NCBI GenBank assembly: GCA_023259675.1
Contig: JALRGT010000019.1
Coordinates: 1-50,056, forward strand
Origin: Flavobacterium sp.
GTDB lineage: Bacteria; Bacteroidota; Bacteroidia; Flavobacteriales; Flavobacteriaceae
Direction of reading: 5' to 3'
Length of the DNA: 50,056 bases
Positions within the stretch are counted from its first letter, which is position 1. Each line of letters begins with the position of its first letter. The notes under the pieces are model-generated. The model was not told the origin of the DNA and made no database searches. It worked only from the letters and a program-made list of their open reading frames with translations. Position numbers and translations under genes: made by a program. Below are positions 41,292 to 50,036 of the stretch, piece by piece.

Positions 41292-43220
41292 TTAAAAATG
41301 CCATCTCACAAACGCTTCCATGGCTGCATAATGAGATAATCCTAATTGATGATATAAATCTGCAGTCTCTCTATTTCTATCTTCGGCACGTTGCCAAAAT
41401 TCTCTACTATCTGCCCCCTGAAATACGACTCCATCTTTTTGGGATTGGTGTTTAAAAATTCCTTTTCTCTTTTCTAACACCTGATCTGGACTCATTGGTA
41501 TGGCCATTTCAATTTCATCTATTCCCCATTCTTGCCAAGCACCTCTGTACAACCAAACCCAACAGTCCTCCATATACTTTTTGGATTTCAATTTTTTAAC
41601 CGATTCAAAAATGGCATCTAAACACACCTTGTGCGTTCCATGGGGATCGGCCAAATCTCCTGCTGCATAAATTTGATGTGGTTTTATTTTTTCAATAAGA
41701 TCCATCGTAATTTGAATGTCGGCTTCTCCTATTGGTTTTTTCTCTATTGTACCTGTTTCATAAAAGGGAAGTTCCATAAAATGAATCTGACTTTCCGGTA
41801 AACCAACATAATAACAAGTAGACTGGGCTTCCCCTTTTCGAATCAAACCTTTAATATTTCTTACTTCGGGAATATCAATCTCACTGTTTTTTTTGTTTTT
41901 AAGAAAGTTGACTGCTTTTTTATAAATATTTTCAGCTTCAGCATTTTGAATTCCAAATTTATCATTGTAATCACACACGAAACTGGCAAATCGCAAAGCT
42001 TCATCATCGGCCACGGCAATATTTCCAGAGGTTTGATAGCCTATGTGTACTTCATGCCCTTGCTCGTGTAAACGCTTGAAAGTTCCCCCCATACTGATAA
42101 TATCATCATCTGGATGCGGACTAAAAATAAGCACCCTCTTTTTGGCCGGTTCAGCTCTCTCAGGGCGATTACTGTCATCGGCATTCGGTTTCCCCCCTGG
42201 CCATCCAGTAATGGTATTTTGCAGTTTATTGAAAATTTTAATATTGATATCATAGGCCGGACCGGAGTCTGCCAATAAATCACTCATCCCGTTTTCGATA
42301 TAATCGGCATCGGTCAACATCAAAATGGGTTTCTTTAAATACAAGGCCAAACCTAAAACCGCTTTTCTAATAAGAGTATCGGTCCAATTTATTTTTTCTA
42401 CCAGCCAAGGGGTATCGATACGTGTTAACTTGGAAGCCGCCGATTTGTCTAAAACAAATGTGGCATTGTTATGCTCCTGTAAAAAAGAAGCAGGAACTTG
42501 ATTGGTAACCGGTCCCTCGACAGACGCTTTAATAATATTTGATTTCCCTTCTCCCCAAGCCATAAGTATAACTCGTTTGGCTTCCATAATCTTTTTTACC
42601 CCTAACGTAATTGCCGTTCTTGGGGTATTATTAAGACCTGAAAAGTCTTTACTTGCTGCTACACGTGTAATATGATCCAAAGCAACCAAACGTGTTTTTG
42701 AGTTTTGAAGCGAACCCGATTCATTGAATCCGATATGCCCGTTTCCTCCAATTCCTAAAATTTGCAAATCAATCCCTCCTACTGCCTCAATCTTAGCTTC
42801 ATAATTACTACAGTAATCACCAATACCTTCTTTGGATAAAGTACCATTTGGTATATGAATGTTCTCCGGTAATATATCCACATGATTGAACAATAATTCC
42901 TTCATAAATCGCACGTAGCTATTTATGGAGTCCGGCTCCATTGGATAGTATTCATCTAAATTAAAAGACACTACATTCTTAAAACTCAACCCTTCTTCTT
43001 TATGCAACCGCACTAATTCAGCGTACAATCCTTTCGGACTTGAACCTGTTGCCAATCCCAATATACAAGGTTGTTTTTGGGCTTGTTTTACTCGAATTAA
43101 ATCCGCTATTTCTTTGGCTACCGATTTAGAGGCTGCCGCTGAATTTTCGTAAACTACGGTACCTATGTTTTCAAATCGTTTTTCAAAACTAGTTGCCTTA
43201 TCTATACCACTTTTTAACAT
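41292..43220 (-). CDS. nagB: Glucosamine-6-phosphate deaminase fused to a LmbE/PIG-L-like deacetylase domain
   Basis: A 642-aa two-domain cytosolic protein. Residues 1-280 are NagB (LATGSSPKGLY, FNLDEYYPM with D89, GIGGNGHIGFNE with H162 and E167), which turns GlcN-6-P into Fru-6-P and ammonia. Residues 360-640 are a LmbE/PIG-L-type Zn domain (FSPHPDDDIISMGGT from 367, then DPHGTHKVC), a family that removes N-acetyl groups from GlcNAc conjugates. The fusion is known in Bacteroidota. The second domain might deacetylate GlcNAc-6-P or a related compound and so stand in for NagA. It lies between GH89 and susC, where it would process the GlcNAc released by GH89. Gaps of 218 nt upstream and 155 nt downstream leave transcription unit membership open. 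Confidence 0.9.
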   Translation of the reverse strand: MLKSGIDKATSFEKRFENIGTVVYENSAAASKSVAKEIADLIRVKQAQKQPCILGLATGSSPKGLYAELVRLHKEEGLSFKNVVSFNLDEYYPMEPDSINSYVRFMKELLFNHVDILPENIHIPNGTLSKEGIGDYCSNYEAKIEAVGGIDLQILGIGGNGHIGFNESGSLQNSKTRLVALDHITRVAASKDFSGLNNTPRTAITLGVKKIMEAKRVILMAWGEGKSNIIKASVEGPVTNQVPASFLQEHNNATFVLDKSAASKLTRIDTPWLVEKINWTDTLIRKAVLGLALYLKKPILMLTDADYIENGMSDLLADSGPAYDINIKIFNKLQNTITGWPGGKPNADDSNRPERAEPAKKRVLIFSPHPDDDIISMGGTFKRLHEQGHEVHIGYQTSGNIAVADDEALRFASFVCDYNDKFGIQNAEAENIYKKAVNFLKNKKNSEIDIPEVRNIKGLIRKGEAQSTCYYVGLPESQIHFMELPFYETGTIEKKPIGEADIQITMDLIEKIKPHQIYAAGDLADPHGTHKVCLDAIFESVKKLKSKKYMEDCWVWLYRGAWQEWGIDEIEMAIPMSPDQVLEKRKGIFKHQSQKDGVVFQGADSREFWQRAEDRNRETADLYHQLGLSHYAAMEAFVRWHF

Positions 43221-43438
43221 CGCTTTTATTTTTATTTTTTTGATTATATATTTGTTCTGCTATTAAATGAATAATTTTCTTATTCAAAACCCTTCACTAC
43301 CATAAATCCTTTTTACGCAGCATTTAATTTGCGTGATTATAAACTCGTTTTAATTATAATCTACTTAATCTTCCAGCTCCTTAATATCCCCAATTTGTTT
43401 ATTATCTAAGTGCATCATGAAAATTTGCATTAGTTAAA

Positions 43439-45619
43439 TCAATAAAAATCAGGACTGTTACACCATTCGATTTCCCATTTTTCTATCAAATCTCTTTCTT
43501 TTGATTCATCAAATGGTATATTATTTATAATTGATTTTTTATATGCCTGCAAAAACATTTGCCATCTTGGCCAATAGAACTTTGTATACATGCCGTGCCA
43601 AGATTTAGACGCATAATCATTTAAATGTCCTTCGCCGCCCCAAAGAGTCACTAACATTTTTGCGTTTTTTAAATAGAGTTTTGATTCGGCAGTTGTATTG
43701 CCATAATTCCATGCCGAGGTTAACCAATAATTCAAATCATTAATTGGCTGCCCTACAAGCATCGCATCTATATCGGAAGAGGTTTGCGCAATACTTTTAA
43801 ATAATTCATCTGCCTTTTCTATGTCTTTAGATTGGTACGCACTAACACAATCCACCAAAAGTTCGTCTATACAAAGTGAATAATATTGCCTATAAACATC
43901 GATTAAATCATAATAATACAGGCTTTTTTTATCGAAGTTTTTAGATTCTTTTGTCAAAAGGTCCAATGCTTGTCTTAGCTTCTCTTTATCACCCGGATTT
44001 CCTTTGAATTCTGTTATTTTTAATGTTGGTCTTTTAAAAAACAAATAGGCTCCAGCTCTACTGTCCCACCAACGGGTTTCCCAGTATTTAGTACTATAAA
44101 CCGATTCGATTAATAATTCCCAAGCTTGAAATACGGCGTCCGAAGGCGCTACCTGATATCGTGCTGTTAAATATTTTTTAAGCCAATCGCCAACCGGCTC
44201 TTTTCCTTTTGTCCATGGGAGATCGTAGAGGTATTCATAAACGATGGAGTTATTGTTCAATCCTTCGGGCATAACACCATAACCAACCAGATTCCCTTTA
44301 TTGGGATTCTCCAACAAACTCGTTAGCTCATTTTTGTAAAAATTCAAATCTCCATAAACCGGATTGGAGCCACCGTAATTATGCACATAACCGTAGGTCC
44401 ATTGTTTTCCATAAAAAGCTTCTTGGTTTTCCCAAACCTTATAGCGGTCATTGGCAAAATCTTGAATAATTATCCTATCATTAGGCACTTTACTCAAAAA
44501 GGCTTTTGCTGCTTCTTTTGTCCAAAATTCTTTATCGTGACCAAAAAGCCAACCTTGCATAACCCAAGTAGCACCGGGAGCAGCTTCATCGATGGTTTCA
44601 AATAAAGCACTTCCGTAATCAGACAGTTCGTCATATTTATGTTCCTGAGAAACTGGCGGTGTAATTTCATTAAAGGAATCGGCCAAATAAAAATCCGCCT
44701 TTCCATATAATTCAGTATAAATTGCGATAAATCGTTTTCCAATTTCTTTAAACAAAGGATCTTTTGGATCTAACAAATAAGTGCTTTCAAAACCACCTCC
44801 AGACCAAGAACTTAATTCACTTATTTTTGAATTTGGATGTTGCTGCGCAAATACTTTAGGCACATAACCACTGAATGCAGGAACAACAGGATGCATTCCT
44901 AAGGCTTTCATTTTTGTCAAAATATTTTTCTGAATCTTTACCTTTTTATCAATCCATTCCTGAGGCAAAGGTCCTTGATGACTGTTGATGTTCCCCATTC
45001 TTTGCCAAGGCAAAAAAGCCGGACCGGCAAAATGTGCCGCTAATTGACTATCGGTCAATCCATATTCTTTCCATAATTGCTGCCAAACTGCCTCTTGTCC
45101 TTCCATGGCGGTAGGCATGTTTATTCCATGAAGAGCCATCCAGTCTATTTCCTGTGCCCATCTTCCCCAATCCCACCACGGAGTCGTATAACCATAAGTG
45201 CAGACATTTAAATATTTTCTATATTCAAAAGGTGTCGATTCCTTTTTAGCATACTTCGGCCATTTCTTTGGTAAATTAATGCTATTGCCTTCCCAACTTA
45301 CTAAAACAGCTCCAATATCCTTAAGAAAATGATAAGCAGCATAGCAAAGTACAGTATTTGAAGTTCCTTTAATTCTTACTTTATTCGAAGTTGACTCAAC
45401 TTCAAACCAATCTTCATTATTTTCCTTATTTTCGATAAGTTGCAAATTGAACTCATTGGCTCGTTTACCGATAAGTTTTTCAAGAACTTCCGAAGCACTT
45501 TTTGTGTCTATATTATTTTTAGAATACCCATTGGGTATTAAAAAAAACAATAGCATCAAAAATGGAATAGCATTTTTAAACGATTTATGGACTTTTTTAT
45601 CCAAGTACTTTTTTATCAT
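43439..45619 (-). CDS. GH89 alpha-N-acetylglucosaminidase (NAGLU family)
   Basis: Exo-enzyme that removes terminal alpha-linked GlcNAc. 726 aa from the ATG at 45619, chosen over a TTG at 45655 because it puts the signal peptide (..MLLFFLIPNGYSK) at the N-terminus. Blocks VCTYGYTTPWWDWGRW, GINMPTAMEGQEAVW and SGGGFESTYLLDP are typical of NAGLU. The acid/base Glu sits in LADSFNEITPP (E318) and the nucleophile in YGVMPEGLNNNSIVYEY (E452), aligning with human NAGLU E316 and E446. It is the first gene of the locus in transcription order and has its own tandem-operator promoter. Together with the HGSNAT-like acetyltransferase it copies the lysosomal acetylate-then-cleave step for alpha-GlcN. Confidence 0.93.
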   Translation of the reverse strand: MIKKYLDKKVHKSFKNAIPFLMLLFFLIPNGYSKNNIDTKSASEVLEKLIGKRANEFNLQLIENKENNEDWFEVESTSNKVRIKGTSNTVLCYAAYHFLKDIGAVLVSWEGNSINLPKKWPKYAKKESTPFEYRKYLNVCTYGYTTPWWDWGRWAQEIDWMALHGINMPTAMEGQEAVWQQLWKEYGLTDSQLAAHFAGPAFLPWQRMGNINSHQGPLPQEWIDKKVKIQKNILTKMKALGMHPVVPAFSGYVPKVFAQQHPNSKISELSSWSGGGFESTYLLDPKDPLFKEIGKRFIAIYTELYGKADFYLADSFNEITPPVSQEHKYDELSDYGSALFETIDEAAPGATWVMQGWLFGHDKEFWTKEAAKAFLSKVPNDRIIIQDFANDRYKVWENQEAFYGKQWTYGYVHNYGGSNPVYGDLNFYKNELTSLLENPNKGNLVGYGVMPEGLNNNSIVYEYLYDLPWTKGKEPVGDWLKKYLTARYQVAPSDAVFQAWELLIESVYSTKYWETRWWDSRAGAYLFFKRPTLKITEFKGNPGDKEKLRQALDLLTKESKNFDKKSLYYYDLIDVYRQYYSLCIDELLVDCVSAYQSKDIEKADELFKSIAQTSSDIDAMLVGQPINDLNYWLTSAWNYGNTTAESKLYLKNAKMLVTLWGGEGHLNDYASKSWHGMYTKFYWPRWQMFLQAYKKSIINNIPFDESKERDLIEKWEIEWCNSPDFY

Positions 45620-45698
45620 AAGAGAACAGCATTTATATTTTACTATAATATTCAAACAAGCCTTTTTTTACTCTTAAAAAAGGCCAGTTATTAGAAGT

Positions 45699-45759
45699 TA
45701 AAATTATAAATATAGCCGTTAACCTAAATGGACGGATTAATCAAAACCATAGACATATT
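45699..45759 (-). promoter_or_regulatory. GH89 promoter with tandem HTCS-type operator
   Basis: In gene orientation: AATATGTCTAT, spacer GGTTTTGATT, AATCCGTCCAT (45728-45759). Then 21 nt and TAATTTTA (45699-45706), 79 nt before the ATG at 45619. Half-site spacing is again 21 bp, and the spacer is nearly that of the MIOX site (TTTTGAT in both). Confidence 0.62.
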
Positions 45760-46062
45760 ACTCTCTATTCAGTATATACCGTATTTAACAATCTACATCA
45801 ATGGATCATTTAACAAAACGGTATTGGCTTCATACTAAAGCCAAAAGGAGCAACAACAGATTGAATTCCATAAATTTTTAAATTAAAAATCATGAAATAA
45901 TGATAAAAATGGGGGATGTTACAATAAAATAGGAAAGCTAAAAGTAAATTTAAGGAAGATAAAAAGGTTGCTGCATTTACAACTAATTCAATATTTTTTG
46001 AAAAGTCTAAAGTTTCAAACTTAATGCATTTTGAATTTGACACACTGGCAACCAAAAACAAA
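45760..46062. other. Intergenic stretch with no supported gene
   Basis: About 300 nt of AT-rich DNA between the GH89 operator and the tRNA operon terminator. An 83-codon minus-strand open frame (45810-46061) is present, but it is rich in Phe/Leu/Ser with no domain or signal, and it overlaps nothing conserved. I see no RNA gene or repeat here. Confidence 0.5.
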
Positions 46063-46087
46063 AAACCCCTTGAAAATCAAGGGGTTT
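46063..46087 (-). terminator. Terminator of the tRNA operon
   Basis: Perfect 11-bp inverted repeat AAACCCCTTGA / TCAAGGGGTTT with a 3-nt loop, starting 3 nt past the tRNA-Arg CCA end. On the minus strand it runs into a T-rich stretch (TTTTTTGTTTTTGG). Confidence 0.85.
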
Positions 46088-46089
46088 CG

Positions 46090-46166
<77 letters not shown>

Positions 46167-46196
46167 ATTTGTTTTTAAACTTATGGAAAAGTTTTG

Positions 46197-46271
46197 TCGG
46201 GGTGGCAGGATTCGAACCTGCGGCCTCCTGCTCCCAAAGCAGGCGCGATAACCGAGCTACGCTACACCCCG
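46197..46271 (-). tRNA. tRNA-Pro (anticodon TGG)
   Basis: 75 nt, no encoded CCA. Acceptor CGGGGTG pairs with CACCCCG, discriminator A. The anticodon arm is CCTGC-TTTGGGA-GCAGG, so the anticodon is TGG. The T arm has GGTTCGAATCC. Confidence 0.96.
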
Positions 46272-46288
46272 AAAAGCAAATTATTAAG

Positions 46289-46372
46289 CGGAGAGACAGG
46301 GACTCGAACCCTGGCGACGATTACTCGTCGACAGATTAGCAATCTGCTCCATTACCGCTCTGGCACCTCTCC
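46289..46372 (-). tRNA. tRNA-Ser (anticodon GCT)
   Basis: 84 nt, class II with a long variable arm (CGACGAGTAATCGTCG). Acceptor GGAGAGG pairs with TCTCTCC (one G-U), discriminator G. The anticodon arm is GCAGA-TTGCTAA-TCTGT, so the anticodon is GCT. First gene of the tRNA operon. Confidence 0.95.
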
Positions 46373-46405
46373 ATGCTCAAAGGAACGTGTCCTCTTTTGC
46401 GGTTG

Positions 46406-46436
46406 CAAATGTAACACATCATCCCATTACTCACAA
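46406..46436 (-). promoter_or_regulatory. Promoter of the tRNA-Ser-Pro-Arg operon
   Basis: On the minus strand TTG (46434-46436), exactly 20 nt, then TACATTTG (46406-46413). This is the Bacteroidota primary-sigma consensus, 33 nt upstream of the tRNA-Ser 5' end. It is the only full consensus promoter I found in the window. Confidence 0.75.
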
Positions 46437-46578
46437 CTATTTTAGCGCTTTTTTTTCATGTTTTTAAACATTTAAATTAAAACACTTCACTATCAAACAT
46501 ATAGCCAAAAATAAAAATTATAAAAAAACCAAATTAATATAATACTGAAATCAAAATCAAAAATTATCCAAAAAAGTT

Positions 46579-46586
46579 TAAATTTG
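46579..46586 (+). promoter_or_regulatory. -7 box of the thiolase gene
   Basis: TAAATTTG, a perfect TAnnTTTG, 28 nt before the thiolase ATG. No TTG is seen 17-23 nt upstream. Confidence 0.5.
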
Positions 46587-46614
46587 CTAGACTAACCAAT
46601 ACCAAGCGTCGGTC

Positions 46615-47793
46615 ATGAATAAAAAAGTTGTCATAGTTTCTGCTGTCAGAACACCTATAGGGAGTTTCATGGGAGGATTATCTACCGTTCCTGCAACCAA
46701 GTTAGGCTCCGTAGCCATAAAAGGCGCTTTAGACAGAATAAAATTAGATCCTAATCTAGTAGACGAAGTCTTCATGGGAAATGTGGTTCAGGCGGGCTTA
46801 GGACAAGCACCTGCCCGTCAAGCAGCAATTTATGCCGGTTTACCGGACACCGTCCCTTGTACAACCGTAAATAAAGTATGCGCCTCCGGAATGAAATCAA
46901 TACAATTGGGTGCTCAAGCAATACAATGCGGAGACGCTGAAATTATAGTTGCCGGCGGAATGGAAAACATGAGTTTAATTCCACATTATATGCACTTAAG
47001 GACCGGAACTAAATTTGGCCCTGCAACAATGATAGACGGAATGCAAAAGGACGGCCTAACTGATGCATACGACAATAATTCCATGGGAGCTTGTGCAGAT
47101 CTTTGTGCATTAGAATACAATATCTCCAGAGAAGAACAAGATGCATTTGCCATTCAATCATATAGTCGTAGTGCCAAAGCTTGGGAAACAGGAAAATTTG
47201 ATGATGAGGTAATTCCTGTATCCGTTCCACAAAGAAAAGGAGACGCCATAATCATAACAAAAGATGAAGAATTCATCAACGTGAAATTAGACCGGATTCC
47301 AACTCTAAATGCCGCTTTTACAAAAGAAGGAACCGTTACTGCCGCAAATGCGTCTACCATAAATGATGGTGCCGCTGCATTGGTTTTAATGAGTGAAGAT
47401 AAAGCATTGGAATTAGGACTAAAGCCATTAGCCTACATAAAAGGATATGCAGATGCCGCCCAAGAACCCAAATGGTTCACCACAAGTCCGGCCAAAGCAC
47501 TACCAAAAGCACTTGACAAAGCAGGAATCAAAATAAATGATGTCGATTTTTTTGAATTCAACGAAGCTTTTTCGGTTGTAGGATTAGCCAATGCTAAAAT
47601 ACTAGGACTATCAGATGAAAAAATAAATATTAACGGCGGAGCTGTCTCCTTAGGACATCCATTAGGATGCTCAGGGGCACGAATTATCGTTACACTTATC
47701 AATGTATTAAAACAAAATAACGGTAAAATAGGCGCAGCCGCAATATGCAATGGCGGTGGCGGTGCCTCTGCAATCGTTATTGAATTAGCGTAA
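46615..47793 (+). CDS. Acetyl-CoA C-acetyltransferase (thiolase)
   Basis: A 392-aa thiolase that condenses two acetyl-CoA to acetoacetyl-CoA or runs in reverse. The acyl-carrying Cys is in [11 protein letters not shown] (near residue 88). The second-active-site motifs are [23 protein letters not shown] (catalytic His and second Cys) and the C-terminal [13 protein letters not shown]. The length and the [10 protein letters not shown] form fit the biosynthetic/AtoB group. It stands alone with its own -7 box, 74 nt upstream of the next gene. Confidence 0.94.
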   Translation: MNKKVVIVSAVRTPIGSFMGGLSTVPATKLGSVAIKGALDRIKLDPNLVDEVFMGNVVQAGLGQAPARQAAIYAGLPDTVPCTTVNKVCASGMKSIQLGAQAIQCGDAEIIVAGGMENMSLIPHYMHLRTGTKFGPATMIDGMQKDGLTDAYDNNSMGACADLCALEYNISREEQDAFAIQSYSRSAKAWETGKFDDEVIPVSVPQRKGDAIIITKDEEFINVKLDRIPTLNAAFTKEGTVTAANASTINDGAAALVLMSEDKALELGLKPLAYIKGYADAAQEPKWFTTSPAKALPKALDKAGIKINDVDFFEFNEAFSVVGLANAKILGLSDEKININGGAVSLGHPLGCSGARIIVTLINVLKQNNGKIGAAAICNGGGGASAIVIELA

Positions 47794-47810
47794 AAACAAT
47801 TAATCACTTC

Positions 47811-47845
47811 GAATTATAAAAATGAAAAAACTCAATTTATAATTC
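47811..47845. other. AT-rich hairpin after the thiolase gene
   Basis: Perfect 10-bp inverted repeat GAATTATAAA / TTTATAATTC with a 15-nt loop, 18 nt past the thiolase stop. There is no T run, so it is at best a weak terminator or an mRNA 3' structure. Confidence 0.3.
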
Positions 47846-47866
47846 ATAACCCAAAAATCAACCTAA

Positions 47867-48628
47867 ATGTTTGGAATTTGTAATCTTGCTATAATACCAC
47901 TTCGTTTTGAACCAAGTGATAAAAGTGAAATCGTTTCTCAAGTTTTGTTTGGAGAACATTTTGAAATTTTAGAGCAAGACAAACAGTGGTTCCGTATTAA
48001 ATTGCAATATGATAATTATGAAGGCTGGGTAGATTCTAAGCAATTACAAATCATTTCAGAAGCCAGTTTCAATCAATTATCAAAAGATGCCATTATCCTT
48101 AATGGTGATTTAATAGAATACATTACCACCCCAAACAATTCTTTATTACCAATACCGCTAGGTGCTTCCCTATCGTTCCTAAACCACGATGAAATCAACA
48201 CCAATCATTTCATTTTTGAAGGAATCAAAATAACGGGTATAAAAGCAAAAAAAGAATTAATAAACACTGCCTTCCTATTTTTAAATGCTCCTTATCTATG
48301 GGGCGGAAAAACACCGTTTGGGATTGATTGCTCCGGTTTCACTCAAATGGTTTATAAACTTAATGGGTATAAATTATTAAGAGACGCCTCCCAACAAGCA
48401 ACACAAGGGGAACCACTAAGTTTTATTGAGGAAAGTGAACCTGGGGATTTAGCCTTTTTTGATAATGAAGAAGGCAACATCATACACGTTGGCATTATCA
48501 TGGAAAACAATTACATCATTCATGCCAGTGGAAAAGTAAGAATTGACCGCTTGGATCATTTAGGAATCTACAACCCAGAAACCAACAGACACACCCATAA
48601 ATTAAGGGTAATTAAAAAAATTATATAA
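47867..48628 (+). CDS. NlpC/P60 (C40) peptidase with N-terminal SH3 domain
   Basis: A 253-aa cell-wall peptidase of the gamma-D-Glu-diamino-acid endopeptidase type. Residues 1-65 form a bacterial SH3 domain (DNYEGWVDSKQL). The C-terminal papain-like domain has the catalytic Cys in LWGGKTPFGIDCSGFTQ, the His in NIIHVGIIMEN and the third residue region IIHASGKVRIDRL. No signal peptide is visible, which is usual for this Bacteroidota subgroup; it may act on recycled muropeptides in the cytosol. Convergent with the TPR gene across a shared hairpin. Confidence 0.92.
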   Translation: MFGICNLAIIPLRFEPSDKSEIVSQVLFGEHFEILEQDKQWFRIKLQYDNYEGWVDSKQLQIISEASFNQLSKDAIILNGDLIEYITTPNNSLLPIPLGASLSFLNHDEINTNHFIFEGIKITGIKAKKELINTAFLFLNAPYLWGGKTPFGIDCSGFTQMVYKLNGYKLLRDASQQATQGEPLSFIEESEPGDLAFFDNEEGNIIHVGIIMENNYIIHASGKVRIDRLDHLGIYNPETNRHTHKLRVIKKII

Positions 48629-48629
48629 A

Positions 48630-48667
48630 AAAAAACCTATCTAGAAATAATCCTAAACAGGTTTTTT
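48630..48667. terminator. Bidirectional terminator between convergent genes
   Basis: AAAAAACCT / AGGTTTTTT inverted repeat, 9 bp with a 20-nt loop, between the NlpC/P60 stop (48628) and the TPR gene stop (48685). It has A and T runs on both sides, so it can serve both strands, though the stem is GC-poor. Confidence 0.55.
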
Positions 48668-48684
48668 ATTAAATTATAATCGAA

Positions 48685-49953
48685 TTACATTTTTTCTTTT
48701 AAAGCTTTTGCTTTATCGGTCATTTCCAAAGCTCTATACACACTTAACAAAGTAGTCTTAACTTCACTATTGGAAGGATCCAATTCAGTTGCTTTCTCTA
48801 AATAAGGTAAGGCTTCCTTAAACAATACTTCTCTTTGTTTTTTAAGAATTTCATAACGCTTGTTATCTTTATCAGAAGTACCTAATTTATTAATCTCTTC
48901 AACAATTATCTTATCTTTATCTAATTTAATAATTGCTAAATTAAGATACGCGTTTATATAGTCTGGCTTAATTGCAATCGCTCTTAAATAATATTTTTCA
49001 GCTGCAGCTAAGTCACCAGCATTAGAACTAATCACACCCAAATTAAAAACCAATCCTTCATCGTTTGGATTTTTTTCCAAAACTTCCGAAATCAATGCTT
49101 TATATTTATCAAAATCTTTAGTATCTAAATATAAATTAGCTTCCGTTAATATTAAAGAAGCATCATCAGGATTCGCTTTTCTGGCATCGGCAATCGCTGT
49201 TTTAGCCTCTTCCACTTTACCTTTTTGAACTAAAATCAAAGCCATATTTTTATATATCTCCCCTCTTTTAGATTCAACTTCTTCTGTTCTTGGATTCTCA
49301 TGAGTGCCTAATTTAACCAGCTTATCTCTTTCTGCAGCGGTTTTAAAACTAACTTCTTCACTATTTACCTTACTAGTAGCCAAATAATTGGTTGCTTTTC
49401 CAGAGTAATTTATTTTTTTCAAAACATTATATAGTTCTAAAGCTTTATCATAATCTTTAGCACCTACATAAGTTGAAGCCGCATAATATAAATATATAGT
49501 GTCTTTTTTATCTAACAGATAAGCATCATATAATTTTTTTGCCCCTTCAGCTTGCTTCTCCGCTTTAGTATCTGCTATAGCCGAATTAATTAAGGTATTT
49601 TTAATCTTAATAATTGAAGTTGCTGCCTGTACGGAATAAGTCTTTTTCCCCGAAGCACTCTCAATGGCAATCAAATCTTGATAAGCACCAGCCGCTAAAG
49701 CTAAATTAGTATCTGTATCAATATTTTTATCAGCTAAAGCCAATAGAGCATTTCCTTTTATAAAGAAAAACTGCGCCTTTTGTTCTTCTGTCGCGTTAGT
49801 AATTAGAGGCTCCGCTCCTTGCAGAATAGTCAGTGCTTCTTGACTCTCCCCTTTTTTAAAAGCTTTCTCCGCAGCTTTTAATTCATTTTTTTGAGCAAAA
49901 TTAGCTACCGATATCAATAATGCTGATGCAAGTATTACATATTTACTTTTCAT
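48685..49953 (-). CDS. Exported tetratricopeptide repeat protein
   Basis: 422 aa with a signal peptide (MKSKYVILASALLISVANFAQ) followed by TPR repeats over nearly the whole length. Clear units include AAEKYYLRAIAIKPDYINAYLNLA and ALPYLEKATELDPSNSEVKTTL near the C-terminus, and AKTAIADARKANPDDASLIL before them. It probably acts as a periplasmic scaffold; the partner is unknown. The ATG at 49953 is preferred to 49998 because it begins the signal peptide. A 20-bp perfect inverted repeat lies 40 nt upstream. Confidence 0.85.
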   Translation of the reverse strand: MKSKYVILASALLISVANFAQKNELKAAEKAFKKGESQEALTILQGAEPLITNATEEQKAQFFFIKGNALLALADKNIDTDTNLALAAGAYQDLIAIESASGKKTYSVQAATSIIKIKNTLINSAIADTKAEKQAEGAKKLYDAYLLDKKDTIYLYYAASTYVGAKDYDKALELYNVLKKINYSGKATNYLATSKVNSEEVSFKTAAERDKLVKLGTHENPRTEEVESKRGEIYKNMALILVQKGKVEEAKTAIADARKANPDDASLILTEANLYLDTKDFDKYKALISEVLEKNPNDEGLVFNLGVISSNAGDLAAAEKYYLRAIAIKPDYINAYLNLAIIKLDKDKIIVEEINKLGTSDKDNKRYEILKKQREVLFKEALPYLEKATELDPSNSEVKTTLLSVYRALEMTDKAKALKEKM

Positions 49954-49992
49954 AATTTTTGTTTTAAATTTATGTGCTAAAAATAGCAAGAA

Positions 49993-50036
49993 AATCAATT
50001 ATTATTTATGATTTTTATCATAAATAATAATTGATT
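49993..50036. repeat. Perfect 20-bp inverted repeat upstream of the TPR gene
   Basis: Left arm AATCAATTATTATTTATGAT, loop TTTT, right arm its exact reverse complement. Only four G/C pairs across the stem. A smaller GCTA-aaaa-TAGC repeat follows at 49976-49987. It may be the terminator of a gene beyond the window edge, or an operator or leader structure of the TPR gene. Confidence 0.7.

Noticed and set aside
41292..43220. LmbE/PIG-L domain as a dedicated GlcNAc-phosphatidylinositol deacetylase
   Set aside because: It is fused to cytosolic NagB, and the same fusion is familiar in Bacteroidota without any inositol glycan context.
43221..43438. Short peptide frame (MMHLDNKQIGDIKELED) and small inverted repeats between GH89 and nagB
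   Set aside because: Too short to separate from chance; no promoter box or operator half-site pair seen.
43439..45619. Reading the locus as heparan or heparosan degradation because of GH89 and the HGSNAT-like protein
   Set aside because: No polysaccharide lyase, GH88 or sulfatase is present, and the alpha-glucuronidase does not fit the uronic acid linkages of heparan.
45810..46061. 83-codon minus-strand open frame between GH89 and the tRNAs
   Set aside because: Low-complexity hydrophobic product, no domain, no promoter; looks like a chance frame in AT-rich DNA.
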